Below are positions 15,910 to 25,428 of a DNA stretch of 64,000 nucleotides, in pieces. The position numbers were made by a program, and so were the translations under genes. Within the stretch, counting starts at the first letter, position 1; every line of letters starts with the position of its first letter. Source of the stretch: Deltaproteobacteria bacterium HGW-Deltaproteobacteria-2 (GTDB lineage: Bacteria; Desulfobacterota; Syntrophia; Syntrophales; Smithellaceae); the NCBI GenBank assembly GCA_002840505.1, contig PHBC01000010.1:1-64000 (forward strand). Direction: 5' to 3'. The notes under the pieces are model-generated. The model saw only the letters and a program-made list of their open reading frames with translations, searched no databases and was not told the DNA's origin.

Positions 15910-17811
15910 ATGGCAAAGATGAAAAAAGACAAAAATAAAAAAATGTCCGGTCAGAAAAGCGACTCATCTGAAAAGCATTTCTTTGACAATAAAATAGCAG
16001 GTCTCGAATTTTTCTTATTCACCATTATAGCTTGCGGTCTCATAATTCGAATTTTCGCCTTGATGAATCTTTCAACGACAATCTATACCGATTTTCTCCT
16101 CTGGGATGAGCGGATATATCATAATTGGGCGGGAAAAATCGCCGCGGGCACCTTTCATTCGAAATCCGTATATGAATTTGCTCCTCTGCCGGCTTATATC
16201 ATGGCTTTAATTTACCGGATATTTTCGCCGGATGTATTTTATATTCGAATATTGAACATCGTATGTGGAACTATTACCTGCTTTATTGTTTATCTTATAA
16301 GCAAGGAATTGATCAACAGAAGGGTGGCCATTCTTGCCTGCGTCATTGCCTGTATATACAAACCTTTTATTTTCTATAGCATTGTACCGCTTAAAGAATC
16401 TCTGGCGCTGTTATTATTTGCCTTGATGTGTTACCTGCTCATAAAAGTTATAAGTCAGGACAATTCCGCTCAGAAAGAAAAAAATACAAAGGGAACCGGC
16501 AATATTATAAGAATTGGATTCCTCGGTTTAGTTGTCGGGATGTTATTAAATGTAAGGCCTAACGCAGTCTTGCTCGTTCCTGTCATCATCCTTCTTATTC
16601 TATGGTATGATTACAGGGATAAACTATCATGGAAGCATCTTTCTATATTTGCAGCCGCTTATGTGGTCGGTATATCTGTTGCCGTCTCTCCTTTTGTGAT
16701 TAGAAATTATGCGGTTGCCGGAAAATTTTCACTCACCACCACCCAGTCCGGTTTTAATCTTTTCCTCGGCAACAATATTAACAATCCCGATCCTTATTAC
16801 CGTCCTGTTCCTTTTGCTTACTCTTCGCCTTTTGAACAAGGAATCCAGTTTACAATTGAGGCCAGTAAGAGAGTTGGAAAGAAGTTGACGTCTAAGGAAG
16901 CATCGGATTATTGGACGGCGGAAACGATAAAGCAAGCCGTTTCCAATCCTGCGGTCTTTGCGGGCAAGGTAGGGCAAAAAATTCTCGTCCTCGTCAACAG
17001 TTTTGAAGCCTGTGATCATTACGATATAGAATTTGTAAGCAATTTCGCGAAATTCTTTAAAATACCATTTCCGGGTTTCTGGATTATTTTCCCTCTGTCC
17101 ATGTTAGGTATGCTGACCAGTTGGAAAAATAAACGTGCAAGAGCGCTAATCACGGTATTGTTAATCTATGGCGCAACTCTTATTATATTTTTTACCAATG
17201 GCCGGTATCGCCTGCCGATGATGGCTGTGTTGATTCCTTTTGCCGCGTTAGGGATTGCGCAACTTTATGATAACTTTAACAAAAAATTATATAAATTGTT
17301 AGCAAAACACGCAGCGTTTTGCGTCATTTTCCTGATAGTTGCGTTTCTGCCCGTCAGAGCAACAGATGATATGACGGCATATTATAATACACATGCTATT
17401 ATACTATCCTCAAAAGGATACAATAACGAGGCAATATTATATTGGAAAAAGTCTTCCGAAATGAATAAGCCTTTCTCTGCTTTTGCAAATCTGTCTTTAG
17501 CCGGCCGGTACTATCGCAAAGGATTAATTCAGGAGGGGAATGCCTATCTTGAAAAAATTCAAGATGATTCCTTTGCCGCCGCTCAGAAGTATCAATTATT
17601 GGGCGATTTTTTCACAGACAGGAAAAATCCGGACGCCGCGATTACCGCCTATGAAAAATCACTCTCCATCAACTCCGGTGAGATATTGCCGAGGAAAAGA
17701 CTTGTTGATCTTTATAGAATAAAAGATCAAAAGAAGGCGCAGGAAGAATTGCAGACTTTAATATATATCGAATCATTTTATGATGAAGATAATTCTCCGA
17801 TTCCTCGATAA
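15910..17811 (+). CDS. GT39/ArnT-like membrane glycosyltransferase with C-terminal TPR region
   Basis: This 633-residue polytopic membrane protein starts with a lysine-rich cytoplasmic N-terminus and ~10 or more hydrophobic segments. The first periplasmic loop has the acidic pair LLWDERIYHNWA (DE), a position used by PMT/ArnT enzymes for metal or catalysis. After the last membrane segment (about residue 490) are TPR-like helices, for example GYNNEAILYWKKSSEMN and PDAAITAYEKSLSINSGE. It likely transfers a sugar from polyprenyl phosphate to a protein or glycan. The GT2 on the other strand may make that donor. Confidence 0.8.
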   Translation: MAKMKKDKNKKMSGQKSDSSEKHFFDNKIAGLEFFLFTIIACGLIIRIFALMNLSTTIYTDFLLWDERIYHNWAGKIAAGTFHSKSVYEFAPLPAYIMALIYRIFSPDVFYIRILNIVCGTITCFIVYLISKELINRRVAILACVIACIYKPFIFYSIVPLKESLALLLFALMCYLLIKVISQDNSAQKEKNTKGTGNIIRIGFLGLVVGMLLNVRPNAVLLVPVIILLILWYDYRDKLSWKHLSIFAAAYVVGISVAVSPFVIRNYAVAGKFSLTTTQSGFNLFLGNNINNPDPYYRPVPFAYSSPFEQGIQFTIEASKRVGKKLTSKEASDYWTAETIKQAVSNPAVFAGKVGQKILVLVNSFEACDHYDIEFVSNFAKFFKIPFPGFWIIFPLSMLGMLTSWKNKRARALITVLLIYGATLIIFFTNGRYRLPMMAVLIPFAALGIAQLYDNFNKKLYKLLAKHAAFCVIFLIVAFLPVRATDDMTAYYNTHAIILSSKGYNNEAILYWKKSSEMNKPFSAFANLSLAGRYYRKGLIQEGNAYLEKIQDDSFAAAQKYQLLGDFFTDRKNPDAAITAYEKSLSINSGEILPRKRLVDLYRIKDQKKAQEELQTLIYIESFYDEDNSPIPR

Positions 17812-18190
17812 AACAATGGTGAAAACTGGACCTCAATTAATTGTTTTTCCGGAGCCTTCCGTAGGCAATGATCTGAGGGAAGAAACTGCAGGGAAAAAGA
17901 TGACAGCGCATCGGTTGTGATGTTCAAAGAGAAATGTTCAGCGTAAAAATGACTGGCATTTTCCGGTATGATCGGATAGGAATTACCCTGCTTGAATTTA
18001 TAAATTTAATACATTTGCAAAACTTCTTTATTCGTCATTCCGGCGAAGACCGGAATCTAGGAAGTAATTAATAATACTGGATACCGGCCTGCGCCAATAT
18101 AACATAATTACTGTTTTATGCAATTTTGCAAAGGCCTCTAATTAATCTCTGCCAGACGCTTATGTGCTTGAAAAACAAAAGGAGTTGATT
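17812..18190. repeat. intergenic region with REP-like palindrome
   Basis: No gene is supported. Positions 18034-18100 hold a REP-like doublet: a left arm beginning GTCATTCCGGCGAAGACCGG, then an inverted right arm around GGATACCGGCCTGCGCC. The rest has no recognisable signal. Confidence 0.6.
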
Positions 18191-19039
18191 ATGTCTTCAG
18201 AAAAGAAAAATTCTCATTTCCGCGGTGCATCCAAATATGTTTTAGATGATGAACTGGCTGAAATCGTAAATGTTTCCATGGTTTTGGAAATGCCTCTTCT
18301 GCTTAAGGGAGAACCGGGCACAGGAAAAACCATGCTGGCCCATGCCATTGCAGAGAGCCTGCAAATGCCCCTCATTATTTTAAATGTCAAATCCAGCATG
18401 AAGCTTATCGAAGCCCTTTATCAGTATGATACTCTGACGCGTCTCAATGACAGCCGTTTCGGCGATTCCAAGCGGGATGTGAGCGATATTGAGGCCTATA
18501 TTAAAATGGGTAAGATCGGTCAGGCTTTTACGGCGGATAATAAGACTATCCTTCTGATCGACGAAATCGACAAGGCCGATACTGATTTTCAGGATGATAT
18601 GCTGGATGTCCTCGATCAGATGCAGTTCGATATTATTGAGATTGACAAAACCGTCAAAGCCAAGCACCGTCCAGTTATTATCATTACTTCCAATGCCAAG
18701 AAGGATCTATCCGACCCATTCCTCGGACGCTGCAATTTTCATCACATAGCCTTTCCTCATCCCGACATGATGCGCCTGATCGTGGATGTTCATTTCCCAA
18801 ACTTAGACGAAGAAATGGTGGACATCTGCATCAATACATTTTACCGTCTCCGGGAAGTGCGGGGAATTGAAAAGAAACCGGCCACGCGGGAATTAATTAA
18901 CTGGATTCGCGCCTTGAAAAACGATCCGGATTTTAAGCCCAGAACGCTCAAGCAGGGAAGGGTTCCCTTTATGGGAATTCTCTTCAAAAAAAGCGCCGAC
19001 CTTTATCAGGCAAACCAGCAGGTCAGAACTCGCGGTTGA
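18191..19039 (+). CDS. MoxR-type AAA+ ATPase
   Basis: This 282-residue AAA+ ATPase of the MoxR family has Walker A GEPGTGKT, Walker B LLIDEIDKAD, sensor-1-like ITSNAKKDLSDPFLGRC (with arginine finger region) and the C-terminal lid. MoxR ATPases act as chaperones that insert cofactors or assemble complexes together with VWA partners. The gene 112 bp downstream encodes exactly such a VWA protein. ATG 18191 follows AAGGAG at good distance; an upstream GTG at 18164 is in frame but lacks a site. Confidence 0.9.
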   Translation: MSSEKKNSHFRGASKYVLDDELAEIVNVSMVLEMPLLLKGEPGTGKTMLAHAIAESLQMPLIILNVKSSMKLIEALYQYDTLTRLNDSRFGDSKRDVSDIEAYIKMGKIGQAFTADNKTILLIDEIDKADTDFQDDMLDVLDQMQFDIIEIDKTVKAKHRPVIIITSNAKKDLSDPFLGRCNFHHIAFPHPDMMRLIVDVHFPNLDEEMVDICINTFYRLREVRGIEKKPATRELINWIRALKNDPDFKPRTLKQGRVPFMGILFKKSADLYQANQQVRTRG

Positions 19040-19151
19040 GGTTTTATGCTAAGTTGCTTTCCAACATTAGAATATAAATTATTAAAAGCTTACTTAGAAT
19101 TATACCAGGTCAATCAACTATTTAATGTTTGATAGTTAATGGATATAAGTT

Positions 19152-20348
19152 GTGTTTGTCGATTTTTTTTATACCTTGAAAGAGCGGGGCATTCCCGTTA
19201 CACCAACGTCTTTCCTGCGTTTGCAAAAGGCCATGAATTTGGGGCTTGTGCATTCGCTCGATGATTTTTATACGGCGGCCCGGACTATTCTTGTAAAAAG
19301 CGAGAAATATTTTGATATTTACGACCGGACATTTGCTAACCATTTTCAGGGAGTTTCTTTCGAAGAGCCGACGGCAGTCGAGTTAACGGAAATCGCCAGA
19401 TCTCTGCTCGATGAGTGGCTGAAAAATCCGCAAGAAATTGCTGACGCTCTGGGTATAGATAAAGAGACTCTGAAGAATATGACGCCGGAAGAACTGATTA
19501 AGTATTTTCTGGATCGTCTCCAGGAACAAACCGAAGCTCATCATGGCGGCAGCAAATGGATTGGAACAGGGGGCACGTCGCCTACGGGGCACTCAGGAAT
19601 TCATCCCGGAGGGATGCGTGTTGGCGGAGAATCGAAGAACCATTCGGCCATCAAGGTCGCACTCGAGCGGCGTTACCGGGATTACTCCCAGGAGGGCCCA
19701 TTGACTCAGTTTCAAATGGGCGAAGCCATGAAAAGACTGCGGCGGATGGCTCCAACTGGTCCCCGTGATATTGTTAATATTGATAAAACCGTTTATGAAA
19801 CCATGCGTAATGCCGGTGAAATCGAGATCATCTTCGATCGCCGTCTGGCGGATCGCCTGAAGGTCATTCTCATGATTGATAACGGAGGCTGGTCCATGGA
19901 TCCATACATCGATGTTGTCCAGACTCTTTTTCACTATGCCAGTTCCCAATTCAAAGATCTGAAAATTTACTTTTTCCACAACACCATCTACAGCCGTGTC
20001 TGGGCCGACCCTCAGCGTCAATCTAAACCGGAACAGGTTGACGATTTCGTTCGCCGGGACCCGGAAACCCGTCTGATCATTGTGGGAGATGCCAACATGG
20101 CCCCTTATGAACTGGAGCATCCCAATGGTGCTATTTACGTGGATGCCAGACCAACCGGCTCCAGCATAGAGCGTCTGCGATTTCTGGCCAGGACATTCCA
20201 CCGTTGTGTCTGGTTAAATCCCATGACACCTAGGGAATGGGAGTTTTCCAGAACAACGGACATGATCGGGAAGATTTTTCCCATGTTCGAACTGACCCTC
20301 GATGGACTGGAAAAAGCGGTACAATATCTTACATCAACAAAGAAGTAG
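19152..20348 (+). CDS. VWA domain protein, CoxE-like
   Basis: This 398-residue partner of the MoxR ATPase is related to CoxE proteins. The N-terminal helical part begins FVDFFYTLKERGIPVTP. A Gly/His-rich linker (TGGTSPTGHSGIHPGG) is followed by a VWA domain starting near residue 238. The MIDAS motif is altered: LMIDNGGWSMDPY in place of DxSxS, keeping the first Asp and a later Ser. The start is probably GTG 19152, with only a weak site upstream. The pair resembles CoxD/CoxE, which mature molybdenum hydroxylases. The client here is unknown. Confidence 0.82.
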   Translation: MFVDFFYTLKERGIPVTPTSFLRLQKAMNLGLVHSLDDFYTAARTILVKSEKYFDIYDRTFANHFQGVSFEEPTAVELTEIARSLLDEWLKNPQEIADALGIDKETLKNMTPEELIKYFLDRLQEQTEAHHGGSKWIGTGGTSPTGHSGIHPGGMRVGGESKNHSAIKVALERRYRDYSQEGPLTQFQMGEAMKRLRRMAPTGPRDIVNIDKTVYETMRNAGEIEIIFDRRLADRLKVILMIDNGGWSMDPYIDVVQTLFHYASSQFKDLKIYFFHNTIYSRVWADPQRQSKPEQVDDFVRRDPETRLIIVGDANMAPYELEHPNGAIYVDARPTGSSIERLRFLARTFHRCVWLNPMTPREWEFSRTTDMIGKIFPMFELTLDGLEKAVQYLTSTKK

Positions 20349-20791
20349 TGGCGAAAAATATTTTGCCTGAAAAATTATGATGGCGAATAATCGTCATTAT
20401 AATACCAAGTCGCATTCAAAAGATAACGAATCAATGTAGTCCGAACCTTTAGGTTCGCGTGTTTAAAGGGTCTGAAGACCCGTACTACTGTTATTATTTG
20501 ATGGCGACTTGGTATAAGAAACCTCCTTCCTCTGTGCTATAGATTCCTCATTTGAAGTCAATTTCCTTGACATACAAGATTTACTGCGAGTCGAAATTAA
20601 AGAATGACTATACAATAAGCTTAGTGTATAATTAACATACAGGTTTATTGGCTATCAGCCTTCAGTTATCAGCGATTATGATAATTCTAAATCTGGCAGT
20701 CTTTATAGCACTCTTTCCATCATTCCGTAGGGCAAGGATCAGGGCAATTCTTAAATCTGGTAGCCATTGTAAATGTACGGAGTAGCTGGTC
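20349..20791. other. intergenic region with TIR element, otherwise no gene
   Basis: The 443-bp gap contains a MITE-like element at 20402-20515 (separate entry) and AT-rich DNA. TATAAT-like sequence occurs near 20628 (GTGTATAATTAAC) without a convincing -35. The phosphorelay operon starts at 20792. Confidence 0.5.
20402..20515. repeat. MITE-like element with terminal inverted repeats, copy 1
   Basis: The left end ATACCAAGTCGC (20402-20413) is the exact reverse complement of the right end GCGACTTGGTAT (20504-20515). The next bases on the left, ATTCAAAAGATAACGA, recur exactly in the second copy at 59.9 kb. Internal hairpins include CCGAACCTTTAGGTTCG. There is no coding capacity, so it looks like a non-autonomous element. 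Confidence 0.7.
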
Positions 20792-21121
20792 ATGCAGATA
20801 GACAGAGCGCGGGCATTGCAAGAACTCGGAATTTCCGAAAAACTGTTCAATGAACTTTTGGAAATATTTATCGAGCAGACCGAGTCTGCTTTAAAAATAT
20901 TTGAAGAAACTGTATATAATAAAGATTATGAAGAAATCAGAAAGAACGCGCATTTTATCAAAGGTTCGGCCGGAAATCTGCGCATAGACGGGATTCAAGG
21001 GATGGCAAAAGAGATAGAACGGGGAGCTATTGAGCAACAGGATATTATCGTTATCAAAAATAATATAGGTAAACTAAGAGTTTTTTTTGAGGAAGTTAAA
21101 AAGGAGGTATCCGATGGCTGA
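20792..21121 (+). CDS. Hpt domain phosphotransfer protein
   Basis: This 109-residue single-domain histidine phosphotransfer protein has the phospho-accepting H54 in NAHFIKGSAGNL, the classic Hpt signature. Four helices fill the remainder. It should shuttle phosphate between the downstream hybrid kinase and a receiver. It is the first gene of a three-gene unit and overlaps the response regulator by 8 bases. The upstream site (GTACGGAGTAGCTGGTC) is weak. Confidence 0.88.
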   Translation: MQIDRARALQELGISEKLFNELLEIFIEQTESALKIFEETVYNKDYEEIRKNAHFIKGSAGNLRIDGIQGMAKEIERGAIEQQDIIVIKNNIGKLRVFFEEVKKEVSDG

Positions 21122-21485
21122 ATCCAAGAAAATTCTTGTGGTCGATGACGACAAGGTATTTATCAAACTCGCAGAAAATGATTTAACGAAAGAAGGATTT
21201 ACTGTTATCATCGGTCAGAGTGGTAAGCAGGCTATTTCATTAGCAAGAACACAAAATCCAGATCTAATATTGCTCGATATTAATATGCCGGATATTAGCG
21301 GAGGAGAAGTGGCTGATGCATTGAAGGAATACCCCCAGACACAAAATATTCCCATAATCTTTCTGACGGCGTTATTAACTAAAGGGGAAGAGGAAAAGCG
21401 TAAGAATATGATCCACGGGCATTATTTTATAGCCAAACCTTATGATTTAAAGGCATTACTGAAAGAAATACATAAATACATATGA
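21114..21485 (+). CDS. single-domain response regulator (CheY-like)
   Basis: This 123-residue receiver domain has no output domain. The acidic pocket is VVDDDK (D11-D13), the phosphorylation site is D55 (LLLDINMPD), Thr is in FLTALL and Lys in IAKPYD. The start at 21114 is set by AAAAAGGAGG and overlaps the Hpt stop. Its own stop overlaps the next start (ATGA). Together the three form a translationally coupled phosphorelay. Confidence 0.9.
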   Translation: MAESKKILVVDDDKVFIKLAENDLTKEGFTVIIGQSGKQAISLARTQNPDLILLDINMPDISGGEVADALKEYPQTQNIPIIFLTALLTKGEEEKRKNMIHGHYFIAKPYDLKALLKEIHKYI

Positions 21486-24400
21486 GCAACCTCAAATCTG
21501 ATATCGGCAATCCGCCAATACTCCGGGTGTTAATGGTCGATGATTCGGAAGACGATGTGTTGCTTATAATTCGTAAACTGAAGAAAGGCGGATACAATCC
21601 TGTTTATGAAAGGGTGGAAACCGCCGCCGCAATGAAAAAATCCCTCCTAGAAAAGCAATGGGACGTCATCCTTTGCGATTATAAAATGCCGAAATTCGAT
21701 GCTCCCTCAGCCATAGCCCTTTTAAAAGAAAAAAATATAGATATTCCTCTTATCATAATATCCGGAACTATCGGTGAAGAAACAGCCGTAGAGTGCATGC
21801 GTCTGGGCGCTCATGATTATTTTATGAAGGCTAACTTGTCCCGTCTTTGTTCAGCCATAGCCAGAGAATTAGAAGAATCAGAAGTTAGAAACAAGCAAAA
21901 GCAGGCGGAGGCCCAAAGAGAGGCTGCGCTTGAAGCGCTGCGTCAAAGTGAAGAAAAATATCGAAATATTCTTGAAAATATCGAAGATGGCTATTACGAA
22001 GTGGATCTCGCCGGTAACCTCACCTTTTTCAACGATTCATTGTGCCGACTCTATGGCTATTCCAAAGAAGAATTGATGGGTATGAATTACCGGCAGTATA
22101 CAGATAAAGAGACCGCAAAAAAGGTTTTTCAGGCTTATAATAAAGTTTATAAAACAGGTAAACCCATCAAAGAATTTAATTGGCAGGCTGTAAGAAAAGA
22201 TGGAACTAAAATGTACGTGGAATTATCAATATCGTTAAAAAAAGATTCATTAGGTAAAATAGCAGGATTTAGAGGAATTATCCACGATGTCACCGAGCGA
22301 AAGAGGGCGGAGGAGGAGTTGAGGGAAAGTGAAAAAAAATATCGCCTGTTGGCTGATAATATTCATGATGTCATTTTTGCCTTAGATATGAATCTTAAGT
22401 ACACCTATATCAGCCCTTCCGTGAAAATCCTAAGGGGATACGAACAGGAAGAAGTGTTGAAACAACAGTCCATTGAGCAGACATTGACACCATCCTCCAT
22501 GGATCTTGCCATGAAGACCTTTTCTGATGTCATGGAACTGGAAAAAATCAAATATGGAGATATTACTGAATCCCATACGCTTCAGTTGGAAATGAGGCGA
22601 AAAGATGGGACCACTGTGTGGACAGAGGTTAATTTTTCCTTTATCAGAGATGAAGATCAGAGACCAGTGGGCATTATAGGCTTAACCCGTGAGATCACGG
22701 ACCGCAAGAAGGCGGAGTCTCAAAGGGAGGCTGCGCTGGAAAAATCACGCGAGAGCGAGGAACGATATAAGGCGCTTTTCGACCATTCGCTCGACCTTGT
22801 TTATATTATTGATTTCGAAGGTCGCGTCATCGATGCCAACGATGCGGCCCTGAACAGGCTGGGCTATAAGAGGGAGGAGATTCCTTCCCTCAACATTGTC
22901 TCGCTAATGGACGAAGATCAAATTCCGCTTGCGTTAGAAATAGTACGGGAGATTCGGGAAACCGGTGTTCAAAAGGACGTGGCGGAGATCAAGTTGCGGC
23001 ACAAAGACGGCACTGATGTATACGTGGAATCTCAAGGATCAGCCGTTATATCCAACGGAAAACCTATAGCGATCCAGGCTATCGCCAGGGATACCACCGA
23101 ACGCAGACAGGCAGAGAAAGAACTCCTTTTCCTTACCCGGAGACTGAACGATATTATAGAATTCATCCCTGACGCAACTTTCGTTATCAATCAGGAAAAG
23201 AAGATCACTGCCTGGAATCGTGCTATCGAAGAAATGACGGGAGTAAAAAAGGAAGTTATGCTGGGCAAGGACGATTATGAATATGCGCTGCCCTTCTACG
23301 GGCGGAGGCGACCTGTCCTTATCGACCTTTTGGATAAGTCCGAATTGGATAAATCCGACAATGAAATTTATGCCTTATACAAGTATGTCGAACGAGGCAA
23401 TAAAATCTATGCCGAATCATATATCCCTACCCTCTATGGCGGCAAGGGAGCACACCTGTGGCATGTAGCGGCTCCCCTTTTTGACAGGGACGGGATGCGT
23501 TTCGGATCCATCGAGGTGATAAGAGATGTAACGGATATCAAGGCCAAGGAAGCTTCCCTGAAGGAAAGTTTGAGGAGCAAAGAAGTAGCTGAGGCGGCAA
23601 CAAAGGCCAAAAGTGAATTTCTTGCCACTATGAGCCACGAGATTCGTACTCCTATGAACGGCATTATCGGCCTTGTTAACCTCGCCATCCAAACTGACCT
23701 GACGGAAAAACAGCGGGATTATCTGACTAAGATCGAGACCTCTGCACAGAATCTTTTGACGATAATCAACGATATCCTCGATTTTTCCAAGATCGAGGCA
23801 GATAAAATGAATCTGGATATCCTCAAGTTTAATCTTGAAGATGTGATGACTAATGTTTACGATATAACATATCCCGGTGCCGAAAAAAAAGGACTCGCAC
23901 TTTTTGCCCATATCGATGATCATGTTCCTCTTTCTCTGGAAGGAGATCCTCTGCGTCTTCAGCAGATTCTCATGAATCTGATCAGTAACGCAGTTAAATT
24001 TACAGACAAGGGAGAAGTAGTTATCAGGGTAGAACTATACGATAAGTTCAAGAGCGGAGAAAAGGATTATACCCGGTTGAGGTTTTCTATAAGAGATACG
24101 GGCATTGGTCTGACACCAGAGCAGATAAAAAATTTATTCCAATTATTCACGCAAGCAGACGGTTCTATCACGCGACGATATGGTGGAACAGGCCTCGGAC
24201 TTGCCATTTCCAAGCGACTGGTTCAGCTCATGGGAGGAGAAATAGATGTGTCGAGTGAAATCGGAAAAGGGAGCACATTCACCTTTTTGATTCCTTTGGG
24301 GATCGGGGAAAAGACAGAAAAGTTTGATTCCACTGCGACAACTGATAAGAAAATTGAAATAACCGCCAGAGATGTTCATGATACCGACAAAAAATCTTTA

Positions 24401-24793
24401 ATGGCGCAACTGGGCGGGAATTGCGTGCTTCTTGTAGATGATAATTTTATCAACCAGCAGATTGCCCGTGAGATTCTGGAGAAGGCAAACATAAAAGTAG
24501 TCGTTGCTAAAAACGGAAAAGATGCCCTTAATAAAATAAATCAGGAACTCTTTGATCTTGTTCTTATGGATATACAAATGCCTGAAATGGATGGATACAA
24601 AGCGACAGAGATCATCAGACAAGATCAAAGATTCGAGACGATTCCCATCATTGCCATGACCGCTCAAGCCATGAGCGGAGATAAGGAAAAATGTCTTGCC
24701 GCGGGAATGAATGATTACATTGCCAAACCTATCGATGCCTCGACTCTCTATCTAACCTTAAGCCGTTGGCTGAAACTAAAGAAGGCGTTATAA
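21482..24793 (+). CDS. hybrid sensor histidine kinase REC-PAS(x4)-HisKA-HATPase-REC
   Basis: This is a 1103-residue soluble hybrid kinase with no transmembrane segments. The order is an N-terminal receiver (D66 in LCDYKMP), then four PAS domains between about residues 155 and 695, each beginning with a helix such as [18 protein letters not shown] or SEERYKALF. HisKA follows with H719 ([12 protein letters not shown]), then HATPase (N box [12 protein letters not shown]1 DTGIGLT, G2 GGTGLGLAI). A C-terminal receiver has D1030 (LMDIQMP) and the Lys of IAKPID. It senses an intracellular signal, perhaps redox or a ligand in a PAS pocket. No output regulator is adjacent; the target is unknown. Confidence 0.93.
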   Translation: MSNLKSDIGNPPILRVLMVDDSEDDVLLIIRKLKKGGYNPVYERVETAAAMKKSLLEKQWDVILCDYKMPKFDAPSAIALLKEKNIDIPLIIISGTIGEETAVECMRLGAHDYFMKANLSRLCSAIARELEESEVRNKQKQAEAQREAALEALRQSEEKYRNILENIEDGYYEVDLAGNLTFFNDSLCRLYGYSKEELMGMNYRQYTDKETAKKVFQAYNKVYKTGKPIKEFNWQAVRKDGTKMYVELSISLKKDSLGKIAGFRGIIHDVTERKRAEEELRESEKKYRLLADNIHDVIFALDMNLKYTYISPSVKILRGYEQEEVLKQQSIEQTLTPSSMDLAMKTFSDVMELEKIKYGDITESHTLQLEMRRKDGTTVWTEVNFSFIRDEDQRPVGIIGLTREITDRKKAESQREAALEKSRESEERYKALFDHSLDLVYIIDFEGRVIDANDAALNRLGYKREEIPSLNIVSLMDEDQIPLALEIVREIRETGVQKDVAEIKLRHKDGTDVYVESQGSAVISNGKPIAIQAIARDTTERRQAEKELLFLTRRLNDIIEFIPDATFVINQEKKITAWNRAIEEMTGVKKEVMLGKDDYEYALPFYGRRRPVLIDLLDKSELDKSDNEIYALYKYVERGNKIYAESYIPTLYGGKGAHLWHVAAPLFDRDGMRFGSIEVIRDVTDIKAKEASLKESLRSKEVAEAATKAKSEFLATMSHEIRTPMNGIIGLVNLAIQTDLTEKQRDYLTKIETSAQNLLTIINDILDFSKIEADKMNLDILKFNLEDVMTNVYDITYPGAEKKGLALFAHIDDHVPLSLEGDPLRLQQILMNLISNAVKFTDKGEVVIRVELYDKFKSGEKDYTRLRFSIRDTGIGLTPEQIKNLFQLFTQADGSITRRYGGTGLGLAISKRLVQLMGGEIDVSSEIGKGSTFTFLIPLGIGEKTEKFDSTATTDKKIEITARDVHDTDKKSLMAQLGGNCVLLVDDNFINQQIAREILEKANIKVVVAKNGKDALNKINQELFDLVLMDIQMPEMDGYKATEIIRQDQRFETIPIIAMTAQAMSGDKEKCLAAGMNDYIAKPIDASTLYLTLSRWLKLKKAL

Positions 24794-24940
24794 AACCGGA
24801 TGAAGCCTTATAAGGATGGAAGAAAGTAAAATGGAAGAAATTCTACATGATAACAGATTTTAAAATGCAGCCTTTACAAATCGTTATCGAATGACTATAC
24901 TTTAAAAAATATTAAAAAACTGATCCAAGAGGCGGCGGAA

Positions 24941-25381
24941 ATGACTTACATAAAAATTAATTTCGGCGGTAGTTTTGAAGACGAATTTCAAAAAGCGGTT
25001 GATGAGGTATTTCATCTCGTCCGCCCGGCCTTCAAAAATTACAAATGCACATGGCAGCCTAATATTGATGTGTACGAATCAATAGAGGAGATCATTGTGC
25101 TCGTGGATGTGGCGGGACTTAATAAGGAAGATTTGAATATAGAAGTTGACCGTAAAAAAATCAAAATCGCCGGCAGTCGCAAGGCGATTCAGCTTTTGAG
25201 TAACGCACGTTACTGTCAGGCAGAAATTCCACACGGCTATTTTGAAAGAAACGTTGTATTGCCCGCGTTGGTAGATGTGCAATCCGCAGTAGCTTCTTAC
25301 GCCGACGGCATTTTGGTGGTGCGAATGAACAAGCTTTTGCCCGGCAAGACACATCGCATTTCGGTTATTGCAACGAAATAG
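24941..25381 (+). CDS. Hsp20/alpha-crystallin family small heat-shock protein
   Basis: This 146-residue holdase has an alpha-crystallin domain (about residues 44-135: NIDVYESIEEIIVLVDVAGLN, DLNIEVDRKKIKIAGSRK, ERNVVLPALVDVQSAVASY, DGILVVRM) and a C-terminal IxV-type motif (RISVIA) for oligomer contacts. It binds unfolding proteins under stress. It sits 47 bp upstream of lon in the same direction, which suggests shared stress control. Confidence 0.88.
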   Translation: MTYIKINFGGSFEDEFQKAVDEVFHLVRPAFKNYKCTWQPNIDVYESIEEIIVLVDVAGLNKEDLNIEVDRKKIKIAGSRKAIQLLSNARYCQAEIPHGYFERNVVLPALVDVQSAVASYADGILVVRMNKLLPGKTHRISVIATK

Positions 25382-25428
25382 CAAATAAACGCCGATTTTT
25401 TTCTCGAAAACAACATCTGGAGGTTAAC

